A stretch of 64,000 nt of DNA from NCBI RefSeq assembly GCF_029962835.1, contig NC_080577.1:3534001-3598000 (forward strand), written 5' to 3'. This document shows, piece by piece, positions 1-13,090 of the stretch. The notes under the pieces were generated by a model that had not been told where the DNA came from, did not search any database, and was given only the letters and a program-made list of their open reading frames with translations. Position numbers and translations under genes: made by a program. The number at the start of each line of letters is the position of its first letter. Positions within the stretch are counted from its first letter, which is position 1. This DNA is from Magnolia sinica. Its lineage: Eukaryota > Streptophyta > Magnoliopsida > Magnoliales > Magnoliaceae.

Positions 1-768
1 TGCACACAATCACCCGCATACCACGTGCATTGGATAAATCAAGGGGAGGGGAATCAAAGTCGCATCTGTGGGGAGCAAACCCACGACGCTAGCCATTCAC
101 CCAAACCCCGGGCGGTTCTAATAGTCTATTACATAGGCTGATTACAATCAACAAGTTGATAACAATCAATGAGTTAAGTGGATCACATATGCGCAAAGAA
201 ATAAACATTTTAGAGGAATAAAACCAACAGTCTACATTAAGATGGATGGGTTGCCCAACTGAGGATTGGAATGGCATATTTGTAGGATATAACACATGCG
301 CTGCGTCAGGCTAAAATGACTTGAGACCAAGCTCTGCCCGGCCCATGGGCCAAGTAGTAGGTCCAAGCCAGGCCCAAAGCCAGGTTAGGTGGGCTACCCC
401 AGCCTGTTGCCACCCTTTAAAAAAAACATTTTTTTAAAAACCTATTGGGTGGTGGAATGAATCCTGCCTGACTTCCAATTTTCTTTTGCTTGACATAGCC
501 AGAAGTGTTATTTCAATTTATTTGAAAGTTTATAAATGTCAAGAAGAGTGGCAGTTGTCAGTATTATTGTTTCGAAACTGTGCAGCTTGTGCTTGACCAA
601 GCTGCTGCCAGGATGTTGCTTCCCCAATGCAGTGTGCAGGGATTCTCGGCTGGGCACTGCATGGAAATGCCTTTTGATGCGCACCTGATTTTGACTCCCA
701 AATGCCATTTTGCTGCAAAATCTGCATGAAGCCACAAGTTATAATGAAGAATTTTCTCTGATTAATAG
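1..768. other. Upstream part of an ATG6 intron, repeat debris
   Basis: No exon is recognised here. It lies upstream of the first visible ATG6 exon, so it is probably intron. It contains a GC-rich fragment of alternating 'gcccatgggcc/ccaggccc' words near 330-410 followed by a T-rich run, which looks like transposon debris. The exons for the N-terminal half of ATG6 must lie before base 1. Confidence 0.4.
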
Positions 769-3700
769 GAAGAAAGAGATGCAATCTTGTCCAAGATAGA
801 AGTTTTACAAGCACATCTGGAATTGTTGAAGCGCACCAATGTTCTGAATGATGCCTTTCCAATTTGGCATGATGGAGAATTCGGAACCATTAACAATTTT
901 CGACTTGGCCGTCTTCCTAAGATACCGGTATGCTCAGTGTCAAAACTAGCCCTACGCAGATGAATAAACTTGCTATTTGTTTGCAAAGCTCTAGTGTCAC
1001 TATTGCTCATTCTTTTTCCATTTTTCGATTGGGTTTGGATTCTCACATATGATTTGGCATCTCTCTCTTTAGGTTGAGTGGGATGAGGTAAATGCTGCTT
1101 GGGGTCAGGCATGCCTTCTCCTCCACACGATGGCTCAATATTTCCGGCCAAAGTTCCCGTATCCTTTGTAGCTTTATACCTTGTTCCTTGCTTTGGTACT
1201 TTGCCTTAATTTTGTTTCTTCAAAGGACTCCTTACTGATTAGTCTGTGCATTTACTCTTCAGCCGAATAACCTCAAATAAGTTGTGAATAAGTACACCTT
1301 GGCTCGAGCACTAACAACCTTGCTTTACACAATGATTTAAAAGTATTCACTCTTCAAACTGGTTACACGGTTCCATGTATCATATATTTTAAGAATACAA
1401 CCTTACATTGAAGCAATGTGTATGGTGTTTCACAAAGCTAATGCTTCACATGAACGGGCTAATCACTGATAATTTTTTATGGAAGAGTTTTTCTTTTCAT
1501 TATGCATTTGCATTTTTGTCTCAATGAGAAATTTACCCCACAATTGACCAGGAAATGTAAAAATCAGAAAGATTTTGGTCTTTCAACAAAAAATCTTCCC
1601 ATAATTGACAAAGAAGAATCACTACTCCAAAAGCTGTGATCTGTTGGAAATGAATCAAAATGTGGTGGAACTTCTTTATGTGAAATCTGTAGATATAATG
1701 TTTTAAGAATTTTGGCATTGACGGAAATTTCTATGTTTTTTAGGGTACATGAAAATGTAATTTTCCAGCATTCTTTAGGAGAATAGTCGCTTGTTTGCAC
1801 TTGCAGTCAGATCTAAGTCAAGCTTTTCCAATGGTCATAGTTTTGTGCTTCATATTGCTGGTTTTCCATTTAATTTTTGAGATACTTTTGTCATTATTTT
1901 TTCATGACTGTTGCAATTTTGAAACAAAATCAGCTGTCTTTTCAGCTTATCTGATCTGATATGTTGGATTTGAGTCTTTTAACACCAATCAAGATCCTAT
2001 AGGGTTTTCCAGGCTGGAAAACTCACTGTAACTGCAGTTTGATTTCCGGCCGGCAGTGTTTTCCGTATCGATATCGATGATGTATCGCACCCTGGGGATA
2101 TGGAAACATGTCGGGTATCGCATGGGAAATATTGGATGTCTCACATAATGTTTCGTTGTTTTTGCAAACATTGTGAACTTGGTCAAAAATTTTAATGAAA
2201 CTTTAGGGGATGTTAACAAGCCATCAAATACACACTTAGAAATCAAAAGATCACAAAAAACAAGTGCACATAATAAGTTTCCTTTGTACAGGGTCCTAAA
2301 CTAGATAGAAGTGATGCAACTATATTCAAAATCAATATCATTTAAACTAAGAAGACGTATGGAAATACAAGCAATTTCCCCCATTTTCCCCAAATCCCCA
2401 AATCATAGGTTGAAATCCATGATTAAGCATGCAAAACATGTAAAATCATGGATTTCCATCTTATTTCTACTGATTCCAAGTGGTTAAAAAAAGAAAAAGA
2501 AAAAAAAGTATTAAAAAAAAAAAACACACCATTTCAAAATCCGGCCCACTCATTGTCTGATCTTGATTTTTGCAAAAAAAAATAAAAAAAATCTGGTTTC
2601 TCCTCCAAATAATCAAAAGGACTTGGTTGGAGTCACCCAAGGAAGGGATTAGAATAGAAGAACTAAGAAAAACCGTGAATGTTTTTTTTTTTTTAAAGAA
2701 ACAAGAGGAAGAAGGATTGATATCGCTTTCTGTATTGAGAATATTGATGATACATACCGATACATTTGAATGTATTATTGATAGAAGCTTATATATGTTG
2801 ACAATATTTTGAAAATATCACATCGTATCGATGGTATTGTTGTTAAAATGCGATATATCGCAATACTATCATGGACATGCTGAAAGAGACGTATTTCAGT
2901 GGTGTTTCATATCACTGGAATGCGATATTGATGATATCAGCCGATATACCACAAACACTGTCATTTAGAAACCAATATTCTGCTCCACACCCCTGGAAAT
3001 CTCATTCTTCTTTTTCTGTCATGAACATTGTTGTCCAGTAGAAAAATGCTCTTGCAAAGGTAATCATATACCTTTCACTTGAAAGGCTATTTCTGTCCTG
3101 TCCACAAACTGTTGCTAATCATTTCTCCTTCATATGAAGTGCTGCTGTTATGATAGTCTGCATTTGTATTTGTGCATATGAAGTCTGTTAATAATTTCTG
3201 CAGGAATCATCCTTAATTGCAACCATTATTTCTGTATGAAGTGGTCATTGGAAATTCCTATACTTTATTTAAGGTATCGAATAAAGATTCTTCCAATGGG
3301 AAGTTACCCCCGCATTATGGACAGCAATAACAATACATATGAGCTGTGAGCAACCTTTTCATTTTCTTTTGAAATCTTTTACTTTGAGAAAAGTTCACCA
3401 TTGTTGTAGTACAAGCGTTCTTCTTTCTAACAACTCTATCCATTGTGGGATGTCCATTCCAAAGTTATTGTAACTTGTTACTTTGGCATGTAAATTGTAA
3501 AAACCTTCTGTTATGGTGTACATTCATTTTTATGTATCGGATTTTTTTTTTTTTTTTTAAACCTTGAAAATACAGTAGTACCTAAGAAACAAAATTCTGA
3601 GTTTTTTTAAACCTTAGCCGGCATGCTAATTTTTGTTATCCTAAAGCTTACATGTTTTTCTAGTATATGTTTTATCTTTCATTTTCAACAAGATAATGCT

Positions 3701-6356
3701 TCATTTCTATCATTTGGCTTTTGTGCTTCTCGAACTCTCCACATTCTTTAAACTTTCCCTACTTTTGGTAATGGTAAAAAAAGGAACCGGTTATTGGTAA
3801 TATGGTTCTTTCTGTTATATGGATGTCTCATCTCATGTTGTCACAAGGTCTTACCAAGGTGGATTATTATTATTTTTCCATGGAAATAGATTATGTTTTA
3901 TATGACATAGAAGCATAAGAACCATCTTGTGTTTCAGATTTGGTCCTGTGAATTTATTTTGGAGCACTCGCTATGACAAAGCAATGACCCTGTTCTTGGC
4001 ATGCCTCAAGGACTTTGCCGAGTTTGCAAATTCCAGGGATCAAGAAAACAACATACCACCAGAAAAATGTTTCAAGCTCCCTTACAAGTGAGTTTTTTCT
4101 TCTTCCCTCTGTTTTGTTGGTGGTCGTTCTCAATAGTATCTGAGGATCTGTTATGATCACAAGGTCCACAACTCGATTAAGCAACACTAAGGATCATCTA
4201 CTTCCATTACCTTTCAAGAACTTGTGTTGATGTCGCTATAACATCCTGCCACTGATTCTATTATCAATCTTCGTGTAAATCTAGAATCTTGCTATTTTGA
4301 CACCCTTCTTGATTTAAGCATAGCGTGGATATATTGCCTTTAGGTATGATGCCTGTATACTGCTATCGGGCTGAGGTATTTGTGCATGTATGATATTTAG
4401 GTTCACTAATCCCATATCGTGTACAGACCCCCTTGCACACCTCCATGACCATGCGGCACTGGTGCAGAACATCTGAGCCATCTATCAAGCAATCTCACGA
4501 TGTAGATGCCCAGGCTCAAAATCAGTGTGGTCCATTCCCCAGGTGGACCATATTGTACAAAATAAATGGATTGTGGAAAAAACTTGATTTGGCTGTAGCT
4601 CATGTGCTCTCACTGAATGCACGCCTCTTTTGACTTGGTCTGGCACAAAAACAGGGTCAGCTTTAGCAAGTCATGGTTCAACTTGTCGACTTGGCTAACC
4701 TTGGTCCACAGCTTATTGCCAATATGAAAAAAGAAAGAAAAAAAAGAAGGAAATGAAAAAGAAAAGAAAGAATCCAAATTATAGAACTGCTTGTGAATTA
4801 ATTTGGGATCATCAGTTGCACCATTTCTCAATGATTGCTTTTTATCTTGGCGATCTGTTTGAGATTTCTTTCTCCCATGAATGGGAATTAGGTTGACTTT
4901 GGGAAAAGTTTGGTACTCCATGAAAACTGTAATCCTTACTGTGCTGTTGGTGGCAGTCATATTTACCACGTGAAAAGTGATGAGACCCTTGATATTTCGT
5001 GTGGCCTCCTATTTCCTATTTCCTTAGCCAATGGGCAGCCATAGAGGCAGGGACTGTAGTTCTCTTCGATCACTGAACGAGGTGTCAACTTATTCCATGT
5101 TTTTTTCCTATCCATTCCCAGATGGAGCTTTTGCCCTCACCAACTTGTACTCGTAGTAGCTTCCTGATTTTCTTGAGAAGAGAAACCATCTTCTTCTTCT
5201 TCTTCCCCCCCTCAATTTATTGCATACCTCTGCACACGTTTCACTCTCATCTTACTGTAGCCTAATTGTACTTTCTCAACTTTTATGAGCTGGGTTTGGC
5301 CCGATGCATCACAAAGATTACTGACACCACATTGAAGTTGCAAGCCTCCACTACCGCTTTCGACCAATGTATTGTTCAAAGCGTAGTTGGCAGGAAATTC
5401 ATTTAATGCCACAAATTAGATATTCTTCTTGCTTCCCTATTCATGCATTTTTTTCATGCCTTCAAACTGCTACAATAAAATTCTGTAAGATGCGTCATTT
5501 CTTGAATTGTTTCCCACACCTGTTTCTTGTAAGGCAGCTGTTGGCTTAAAGTAGTAGAGGTTATTTACTGACTTCATTAACCAAGGACTGTAGACTTGGA
5601 AATTTGCTAAGCCCTCACTTCCCCATTCACATGCAAGTACACATGCCAATATAGCACATATGCGCAAGATCTGAGCTTTCCTTTAGGTGGGCCACACTAT
5701 TTATCCTTTCTTTGATAAAATGAGGCCGTTTCACTCAGGTGGGGCCACAAGGTACAAACAAATGGATGGCTAAAAGACTTGTTTTATCTGTCCATTTGTT
5801 GTACATCAACCCACATGAGTAAAATGGCCTGTTTTCCATCTCTGATGGAAAGCTGGAATCTCATGCACAGGCCATTTGCCATGTGTGCTTGCATGTGGAT
5901 GGGTAGGGCTGCATGCGTTCAAAACAAAAAAAAAAAAGCAACTCCAAATGCATAGAGTTATAGATCAAATATTCTCATGCATTTCTCTAAATGAATGCCA
6001 ATGAACTAAGCGCAGAGATGCTTTCTCCATTTGTTCATGAGCATGATTCAATATGCATATCTATTTCTAAAACATTGTTTTTGCACGGATTTTGTAGGAT
6101 TGAGAACGACAGGGTGGAGAATTACACCATCACACAGAGCTTCAACAGGCAGGAGAATTGGACAAAGGCTCTGAAGTATATGCTCTGTGATCTGAAGTGG
6201 GCACTGTTCTGGTTTGTTGGTAACACCAACTTTCAGCCACTTCCTGCAGCAGTTTCTTCTCAGAGCGAAATCTCCCTGCCCGTAAGTTCTGTGTCTGTGA
6301 AACAACACAGCACGGATTCCAAGACCCAATCTAGAAGAAGCCCGCCCAAGACCTGA
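769..6356 (+). CDS. ATG6: Beclin 1 / ATG6 autophagy protein, C-terminal part (five exons)
   Basis: Exons, all with GT-AG borders and compatible phases: 769-927, 1073-1158, 3274-3345, 3938-4087, 6098-6356 (TGA at 6354-6356). The joined product starts [20 protein letters not shown] and continues through [40 protein letters not shown] and [20 protein letters not shown]. These are the end of the coiled coil and the BARA (APG6) domain of plant ATG6. The family acts in the class III PI3-kinase (VPS34) complex that makes PI3P for autophagosome formation and vacuolar sorting. Plant ATG6 is about 500 residues; about 241 are visible and the N-terminal half lies beyond the window edge. A Gln/Ser-rich tail ends the protein. 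No break is seen, so the gene looks functional. The exons are small and the introns large (up to 2.1 kb), two of them loaded with repeats. Confidence 0.93.
1159..3273. other. ATG6 intron (2.1 kb) with repeat insert
   Basis: Intron between the second and third visible ATG6 exons. Besides AT-rich intron sequence it carries the hAT-like insert listed at 2054-2960. No exon or RNA gene was recognised in it. Confidence 0.7.
2054..2960. mobile_element. Probable non-autonomous hAT-like element in ATG6 intron
   Basis: The two ends are inverted copies starting CAGTGTTT, followed by GTAT/ATATCG-rich words. Such CA(G)TGTT ends are usual for hAT elements. The interior is AT-rich with repeated 'tatcgatatcg' words and has no transposase. 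No 8-bp target duplication is visible, so the exact ends are uncertain and an unrelated repeat is possible. Confidence 0.4.
4088..6097. other. Last ATG6 intron (2.0 kb), repeat-rich
   Basis: Holds fragments of 'gtgggccacac'-type repeats around 4,420-4,630 and 5,680-5,890, a CTT run near 5,190, and otherwise plain AT-rich DNA. The acceptor at 6096-6097 gives the phase needed to complete the lysine codon begun in the exon ending at 4087. Confidence 0.65.
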
Positions 6357-9065
6357 CATGGTGGTAGGATGCTCACTCCCCCCTGTATAAACGGAGGCCA
6401 GACATCATCTTTATAGCAATGAAAATGCAGGTATCAATATCACATAATGTTTATATTATATTGATATCTTGTTATTGATGTAATAAGCACTGACAAGTTC
6501 ATCGAGCGTGATTGTTTATTGGGTGGCTTTGCATTTGCAGATGAATAATTATAGGATCCCTGACTGGTTTTCAGGGGCTCATGGTTCAGTAATCCAGACC
6601 ATTGGTCTGCTGCATCCAACTGGAGAGACCACGCCCCAAAACTTCCTGGTTGGAAAAACCTAGCCATCAATCATGGCCCTTTTTCAATTGAATGTGGACT
6701 TTTGGTCTATTTCTCTTTTCAACCGTCCATTACTGGGCCAAAATTAGAAAGCGTATAATTATCCTATTGATGATTTTTTGAGGCATAGTCCATTATCAAT
6801 GGCCTGGATCACTGAACCGTAGACCCATCTCATCAGAAATGAAAACCCCGTCTCTAGGATCCTATAATTCGTTTCCTTTTTTCCTGTTTGTTACCAACTT
6901 TGCTTTTTGGCATGAAAAGGAAGAGAGCAGTTAATGGACAATAATGCTGTAAGTGAAAGGGTGTCTTGCAGGGAAAAAAAAGTGTGTTGGATGATACGTT
7001 GGCACTTCAAAATTGCATACGTGGAATACTGATTCAAATTTAACTGTCCAAAATTATGGGTACCAGTTCAGCTGTATTATTAACCAAAATTTAGGGCTAT
7101 GGTAAATGACGATTGATCAGGTACAGCCCGGAGCACTGAAAATTATCATCCAACCAGGCCATTCCTGTCAACATGACACCTCTGTTGAAAGGCAATGCCA
7201 TGCAAACAGTAGGCCCACCACCAAATCAGCTGAGTCTTCTCATCTGTCGTTCCATAGTTCATTATTCACACAGTTTGGCCCACCTGATGGGTGGACCGGT
7301 TAATTTTTTTTATTTTTTTGCCAGTTGATCTTCATGGTGGGGTCTAGTGGTTGCATGGTTTGGATTTCTCACACAGCTGGCATGTTTACAGGGGAACCTG
7401 CTTGGACGATAAGTCACGGTATTTCCAGCTGTACGTTATCTCAAGCTACAGATGGCATCATTCGGTGGCACTCAGTACCCGAGTTCGGCCTATTCAACCC
7501 TGACTTAGGTCCCGACTCGAATGCTGAATGAGTGCGTCCGAGTAACCAAGTTTTTGAACCATGTTTATACAATCCCAGTTTCGGTTTTCAAATTCCTACA
7601 AGGCCCACTGTTCAGTGATCCAAACCGTTGAACAAATTTTCGAGGGCGTGGCTCATGGACTCACATAAACAGAGTTGGAGGGTCAGACAGCAATCTGCTG
7701 CAACACCTGCTTGATGCAGTGCATCAAACACCCAAGTTTTTGGTGCTAACCATGTTGTAAATGTAAGATCCACTGCTATCAGGATCTCTCCTCGATGTTA
7801 GGCCCTTAGGTAATAAAAAAAGAAGAAGAGTTCAGCTTGATAAAAAAACTCAAGCGGGCCACACCGGTAATTAGCAATTTTGGGAGCAATTTTATATTGT
7901 CTCATTGCGGCCCATGCGAGTTCTTTATCAAATTCTCCTTTATTTTTTTATTTTTGGGTTTTTAATACGTGCTGTTCAAATTGTGATTTCCATATGATGG
8001 ACGGAGTAGACAACTCCAGTCCGTTATCCATCTCATCAGCTACATTTATGGGCAACACGATAATGAAATAATCCATAAATGTAGCTGAAATAGTACATTA
8101 AACAGACTAGCTACACCATTTTTCCCATTAATCAAATATATAAAGCCCATCTCACGTGTGCATTTTTCATTCACATAGTAATACTAGCATCATCAAAGGT
8201 TAAGATGGTCCACACCGTAGGCTTTATTGTGATTCTCTGGATGGTTGGTGGGCCATGACCAAAATCCGATCCTGAGATATGTGAGAAGGTAGTGAATGTG
8301 CTGCCCCCATGGCTATTCATGATTCCACCACCACGGTGTTGCCATGGGATAGACAGACCATACACGATATATGACAAAAGGTTCCCTTGAACCCTAAAAA
8401 TGGCCGGTTCGGCCAATGGACTCTTAGACACCGCTTGAGTCCAGCCCGATTAATAATCAGGCTTTAGTGTTTTGGTCCGGACTGGCCCACAGGCATTCGA
8501 CATTAGTCCAAGCTCTTTCAGAAAGCCCAGACGGTAAAGCTCTGTCCAATGACAGCTCTAGGGCCATGACCTCATGTTGAAACTCCAAGACATGAGTAAG
8601 GACCCAATTTCCTCTATCTTTCTCAATGTATTAACTTACTCATGAAAAATAATCTTTCCTTCATGAAGCACACAATAATAATTTCTATTTGCATGTAGAA
8701 CTTCGTTCGTAACAAAGATTATCTTCTACACGTTTGCTAAGCCAGTATCCGTGTCTAAGGCATCCCATCTAGAAACCACCACATGTGCCAGCATGGCAGA
8801 CGGGCATGAGATCCAAGCCATGCATCCAGTAAGGTGAGTCCCTGAGCCTGATGGCAAAGTCCCTATCCAATAACATTATACATGAATTGGACCGAACAAG
8901 CCTATCCTGTTGGACCGCCCAAATAGTTATTTTTCCGAAGTACTACTAAGCACCATCTGAAAATTACAAATTACAAATTAGCTTAATTCCTCATAGCATC
9001 ATCTAATGCCATTATCATATTTCAAGTGAGTATTTTCACCGTCAAGGTGACCAGATTGTACGCTC
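6357..9065. other. Intergenic, MITE debris
   Basis: Lies between the convergent 3' ends of ATG6 and the LRK10L kinase. It contains the MITE at 6547-6869 and degraded pieces of 'gtgggcc...catggttcagtgatcc' type repeats (about 7,120-7,330, 7,560-7,720, 8,190-8,450). No coding region with recognisable protein similarity was found. Confidence 0.6.
6547..6869. mobile_element. MITE with terminal inverted repeats
   Basis: The ends mirror each other (AATTATAGGATCC on the left, its complement on the right). Inner words also mirror, with 'ggttcagtaatccagaccatt' opposed by 'aatggcctggatcactgaacc', so the whole 0.32 kb can fold into one imperfect hairpin. There is no coding capacity. The target duplication is unclear because the terminal AATT may itself be part of it. 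The superfamily is not assigned. Confidence 0.6.
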
Positions 9066-10526
9066 TTACTCTATTTCGGAAATCACCGTTAAAACCGATT
9101 GATGAGGGTTTTCATGGGAAGGTGTGGTCGTCTTTGGTGGTGGAGGTGGAGCATTGGAAGGAAAAGGGTTGGGCGGCATGTTCAAGCTCCCTAGGCCACC
9201 TTCCAACATTTGGATCACATTCTTCATAGAAGGGCGATCTACAGGATACCACTGTATGCACCAGAGCGCCACAACCGTTAGTTTCTTTGCTATCTCAACA
9301 TCACCCTCTACTTCTACTCTAATCCCCATTTCTTCTCCTTGGATTAGACGATTATAGATCCATTCTGGGAAATACACTTGGCTAGCGTTTTCCACCTGAG
9401 CATCAATGTTCTTCCTTCCTCCAACCATTTCAAGCAACAACATCCCAAAACTATAAACATCTGATTTATAAGAGACGTTTCCAAAGTTCCTTGAAAACAC
9501 TTCGGGCGCAATGTAACCCATTGTCCCTCTGGCTGCAGTCATGGACACAACACTTTCTACCTTGGAGCATAACTTGGCTAGGCCGAAATCGGAAATCTTG
9601 GGATTGAAGTTATCATCCAGCAAAATGTTGTGGGGCTTGATATCAAAATGAAGGATGCGTTGGTCGCATCCCTGATGAAGATATTCAATTCCTCTACCAA
9701 TGCCAATAGCAATGTCACAAAGCTTCTCCCAACCAAGCAACACCCTTGTATTTTCCACCACCGAGAAAATGAATTTATCGAGCGATCTGTTTGGCATGAA
9801 TTCGTAGACCAGGGCTCTGTTGGATCCCTCCGCACAGAAGCCGAGAAGGCTAACCACATTGATGTGGTGAATTTTACCAATGGTACTCACCTCATTAATG
9901 AAGTCTTCTCCATTGCCCTTGTACTTCTCAAGTACCTTAACTGCAACCAAAGTTCCGTTCCGAAGTTTCCCTTTGAAAACGCTACCAAAACCTCCTCGAC
10001 CTAATTTTCTCTTGAATTGTTTAGTCATCCTTTTAATATCCGCATAAGTATATCTCGTGGGCTTGAGATATTTGTACTCTTTTAAGAACTTTTCAATCTT
10101 GATTTGATTTTCTTTTTCCCTCTTTAGATCTGTTTTCCACATACTGTAGACCTTAATAGTTGCAACTGCTGCTGCTAGGATAACAAAACCTCCTATGCAT
10201 ACACCTGGAAATATTACAAAGTTATAGACCAAAAATCCCTAATAAATTAATGATAGATAAAGCGTCTATATTAGTAAATTAATGATAGTGTTGAGAGCTT
10301 TACCAATAATTAACGGCTTTAGCCACCCACCTGAAAAAATAAAAATAAAATAATCATGTAAAGGAAAGATAGGCAACCTTTCGGTATAAAAGAAGTACTT
10401 AAACAACACAACCACCCACACACGCCAGTAGTGGGATTTCACCACCTATGGGTGTCAAACCCAAGACCCTATGTTGAAACTCCTCAGAGTCTATCACTGA
10501 TGTAAGGACTTGAACCCTATTTAACA

Positions 10527-10601
<75 letters not shown>

Positions 10602-10899
10602 CAGGACAGTTGGTATCCTCCACATCAAATTTGCATCAAAGAAGCGGCTTCTTTCACTTAACTGAAATCAAGCGCCGTGCTTCCATATTGGGAATTTGGA
10701 CATGGAGGTTATGGGCCCATAATGATATTTTGGTAGATCTTTAACCAAATGGAACCTTAACGATTGCCTCTCAATATTGTAAAGTTCATTCCACTTATTA
10801 AGAAATCTTAAATACTTGATGATTTTTTATGTATTAATAATAGTATTATTATTTTCATATTGGTGCCTCCAATCTCCTATCTCAAGCTTTTTTGTTTTG

Positions 10900-10930
<31 letters not shown>

Positions 10931-12137
10931 TTAAAATTTTTTTTTTCAGAGTAATGTGGGCTGTTGTTGTATTTTTCTTTGTAATTGTTTACATATCTGC
11001 TGTGGATCAAATAAGGTTAGGATTGTTTACATATCTACACTGGTTGGCATCCACGGACAGGGTCCGCTTGATGGATGGTCTGTCTCGGAACGCCCCATTC
11101 TGATCTAGCTATGCTGTAGAGCGCAGAGCAGAGGCACAAGGTAGGAGTTTGTTTTGCCTCTGTTAGGATTCAGGGTCCGGCGTGATAGACACACACTGGA
11201 GCGGACATGCTGAGTGCTCCGCCGATCAGAGCAGTTCATGTCGCGTGACAGATGCCATAAGAAACTTACGGTGAATGGATGATTGCGACCATCACCATGT
11301 GTAGATGAATCTAAAACTTTGAAAAATAAAATTTTAACAGCTGGTGTGATTATGGGACAGTATCCTACTTCTATGGTTGTAAAGAACTATGGACAGTTAA
11401 GAATCTGGATCTTGAGTCGCGAGAGAGCGGCAAAAACAAAGTTGAAAGGTAAAGAGAAGATTACCTTTGGGTGGCCAGACGTAGCATTCTGTTTCATTAC
11501 TGGTTCCACTGCTTTTGAATCTGCATCGACGGTTCTGAAATTCACACTCTCTGCATCTGGGTATATCGTTCCGTGACACCCATGTCAAACCTAAATACGG
11601 AATATCAAATGCAATGGTTCCAGTGTTATTGCAAGACAGATTGAGCATCTGTCCCATTGTATTCCAATCATTAATGGCGTAAACATAGTGGCCAGGGCTA
11701 TTCAGGCAAGAGACTGTATAGACCATTTGGTTAATTGAATGTGGTGATGGACAGTTCATGATCGTGTAATAATAGTTACTTGAACCGTAGAAAATAGAAG
11801 AAGAGAGGTTGAGAGGGCGAGAGAGAAGGCGCCTTGCAAGGCAGCCATCTGGGTCTTCGATGTATAGCACCCCGAATTCGTAATCGATGCTGTTCAGGTA
11901 GAACTCTCCCGAGTATGGAAGGTCGAGGACGGTATGATTTCCCTTGCAAGAGAGCTCGAACCCTGGATAGCCACAGTGCTGGGGCTGGCTTTTTAGCCGG
12001 AAGGGGAACCTTATCTCAGGGCCTGAGTCGCTGCACTTGGAATTCAAGCAATCGCCTTTGCTGGCTTCCGCGGCGTCTATGGAAATAAGGAGGATGAAGA
12101 AGAAGAGGAGAAATGTTTCTTTTTCTAGTCTAGCCAT
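9066..12137 (-). CDS. LRK10-like (LRK10L) receptor kinase, complete, three exons
   Basis: Exons on the minus strand: 12137-11465, 10330-10304, 10204-9066. GT-AG borders and phase 1 at both junctions give 612 residues. Residues 1-26 form a signal peptide (MARLEKETFLLFFFILLISI). A cysteine-rich GUB_WAK_bind ectodomain follows (GDCLNSKC...IRFPF...HCGYPGFELSC), then a WAK_assoc part with RCRECEFQNRRC. Exons 2-3 encode the membrane span (about 227-256), then the kinase: GRGGFG loop at ~303, AVK lysine ~323, HFDIKPHN loop with Asp ~420, DFG ~438. The catalytic loop is HFD instead of HRD, the non-RD form usual in LRK10L and linked in general to immune kinases. The C-tail carries a run of six prolines. 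The family sits in the plasma membrane; the ligand is unknown. Intron 1 (1.13 kb) carries a 70-bp TA array. The exon plan matches the paralogue at 42,614-45,441. Confidence 0.92.
10531..10600. repeat. (TA)35 microsatellite
   Basis: Uninterrupted TA dinucleotide array of about 70 bp inside intron 1 of the LRK10L gene. It is likely to be length-variable and able to extrude as a hairpin. Confidence 0.97.
10888..10925. repeat. (TTTTG)n microsatellite
   Basis: About seven perfect TTTTG units in intron 1 of the LRK10L gene. Confidence 0.9.
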
Positions 12138-13085
12138 CCCCAGTAGTTAGAGAGATTGGTCCTGGGCTAATCTAACTAAAGGAAGAAGAAGAAGAAGAGG
12201 ATGAAAAGCTTATAACGGTTGATAGGCCGGCAGGAACGCGGTTTCGCTGGTGACCCGAAGACCAGTCAGTTGGCCGGTGTCAAAGCTCTGTGGGCCCCAG
12301 GCTATCTATCCATTTTACCAGCTCGTTTTAGGGCCTGAGCCCATAAACAGGCAGATCCAAAGCACAAGTAGACCACACACAGTGGGGATAATGATGTCCA
12401 CCGTCAAGTCCTTACTTAGGGCCCACATTGATGTTTATTTGTCATCCAGAAGAATACATGTGGGCATGTGCGTACTCATAACTATGATCATAGTCAGGTG
12501 AAAATTTTGAAACACTAGTTTATTTTAAAAATAACTTAAAAATACAACATATGAAATGGTAGAATTATTACCACCTTCAACTGCATCACTTATGCGCCAA
12601 ATATGTAATTTTTAAGTTATGTCCGAGTGCCTATGTGTCAACCATTGCACAAACTGGCATGTGTCACAACATCGCCCATAGCCACAGTCACAGATATCCA
12701 GATAGTCATAACCATCTTCTTGCTCACGCTATTTGCAGAGCACTCTGCTCGTGTAACTCCCCTGTGCCTACCACTTACGAAGGACCACGTTGTGGGCGAT
12801 GTGCTTGAGATTCACAAGAAAAAAAGGAAAAAGAAAAAAGAGAGACTGATCAAGAACCCAGGTAGGCAACAATGGAGGGAACGGTTAAGATGAGACGCAT
12901 ACCTTGTGCATTGGCCACCATGGTGTTTATATGCCATCAAATCCACACATTTGTCATGCCACACCTGAATAAATGTATTTTCTGAGACTCGTATGTGCAA
13001 CACCACGTGGATTTAGAGGTTTTATGCATGATTTTCATCGTTTCCTATAACCTTGCTTGCCTATTTCATACAAATCTATGGTGGA
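12138..13085. other. Upstream region of LRK10L gene with repeat fragment
   Basis: Contains a GAA run at about 12,181-12,197 just upstream of the start codon (probable 5' UTR as CTT on the sense strand) and a TATAAG word near 12,207-12,212 that could be a weak TATA box. A degraded copy of the 'gtgggcccca...' module lies at about 12,280-12,440. No other gene is recognised. Confidence 0.5.
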
Positions 13086-13090
13086 AATGT

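Larger units (their letters stand above)
10331..11464. other. Intron 1 of the LRK10L kinase (minus strand)
   Basis: This intron separates the ectodomain exon from the 27-bp juxtamembrane exon. It contains a short dispersed repeat near 10,390-10,525 ('caaacccaagaccctatgtt', also seen near 52,000 and 8,560), the TA array and the TTTTG array. Confidence 0.75.

Noticed and set aside
508-862. Extra upstream ATG6 exon or antisense frames at 508-862
   Set aside because: Translation in all frames gave no match to the ATG6 coiled coil before the exon at 769; the minus-strand frames are shadows of the exon.
12627-12893. 88-codon open frame near the kinase promoter
   Set aside because: No similarity, ends in a lysine-rich run from an A-rich stretch, and no splice or promoter context.
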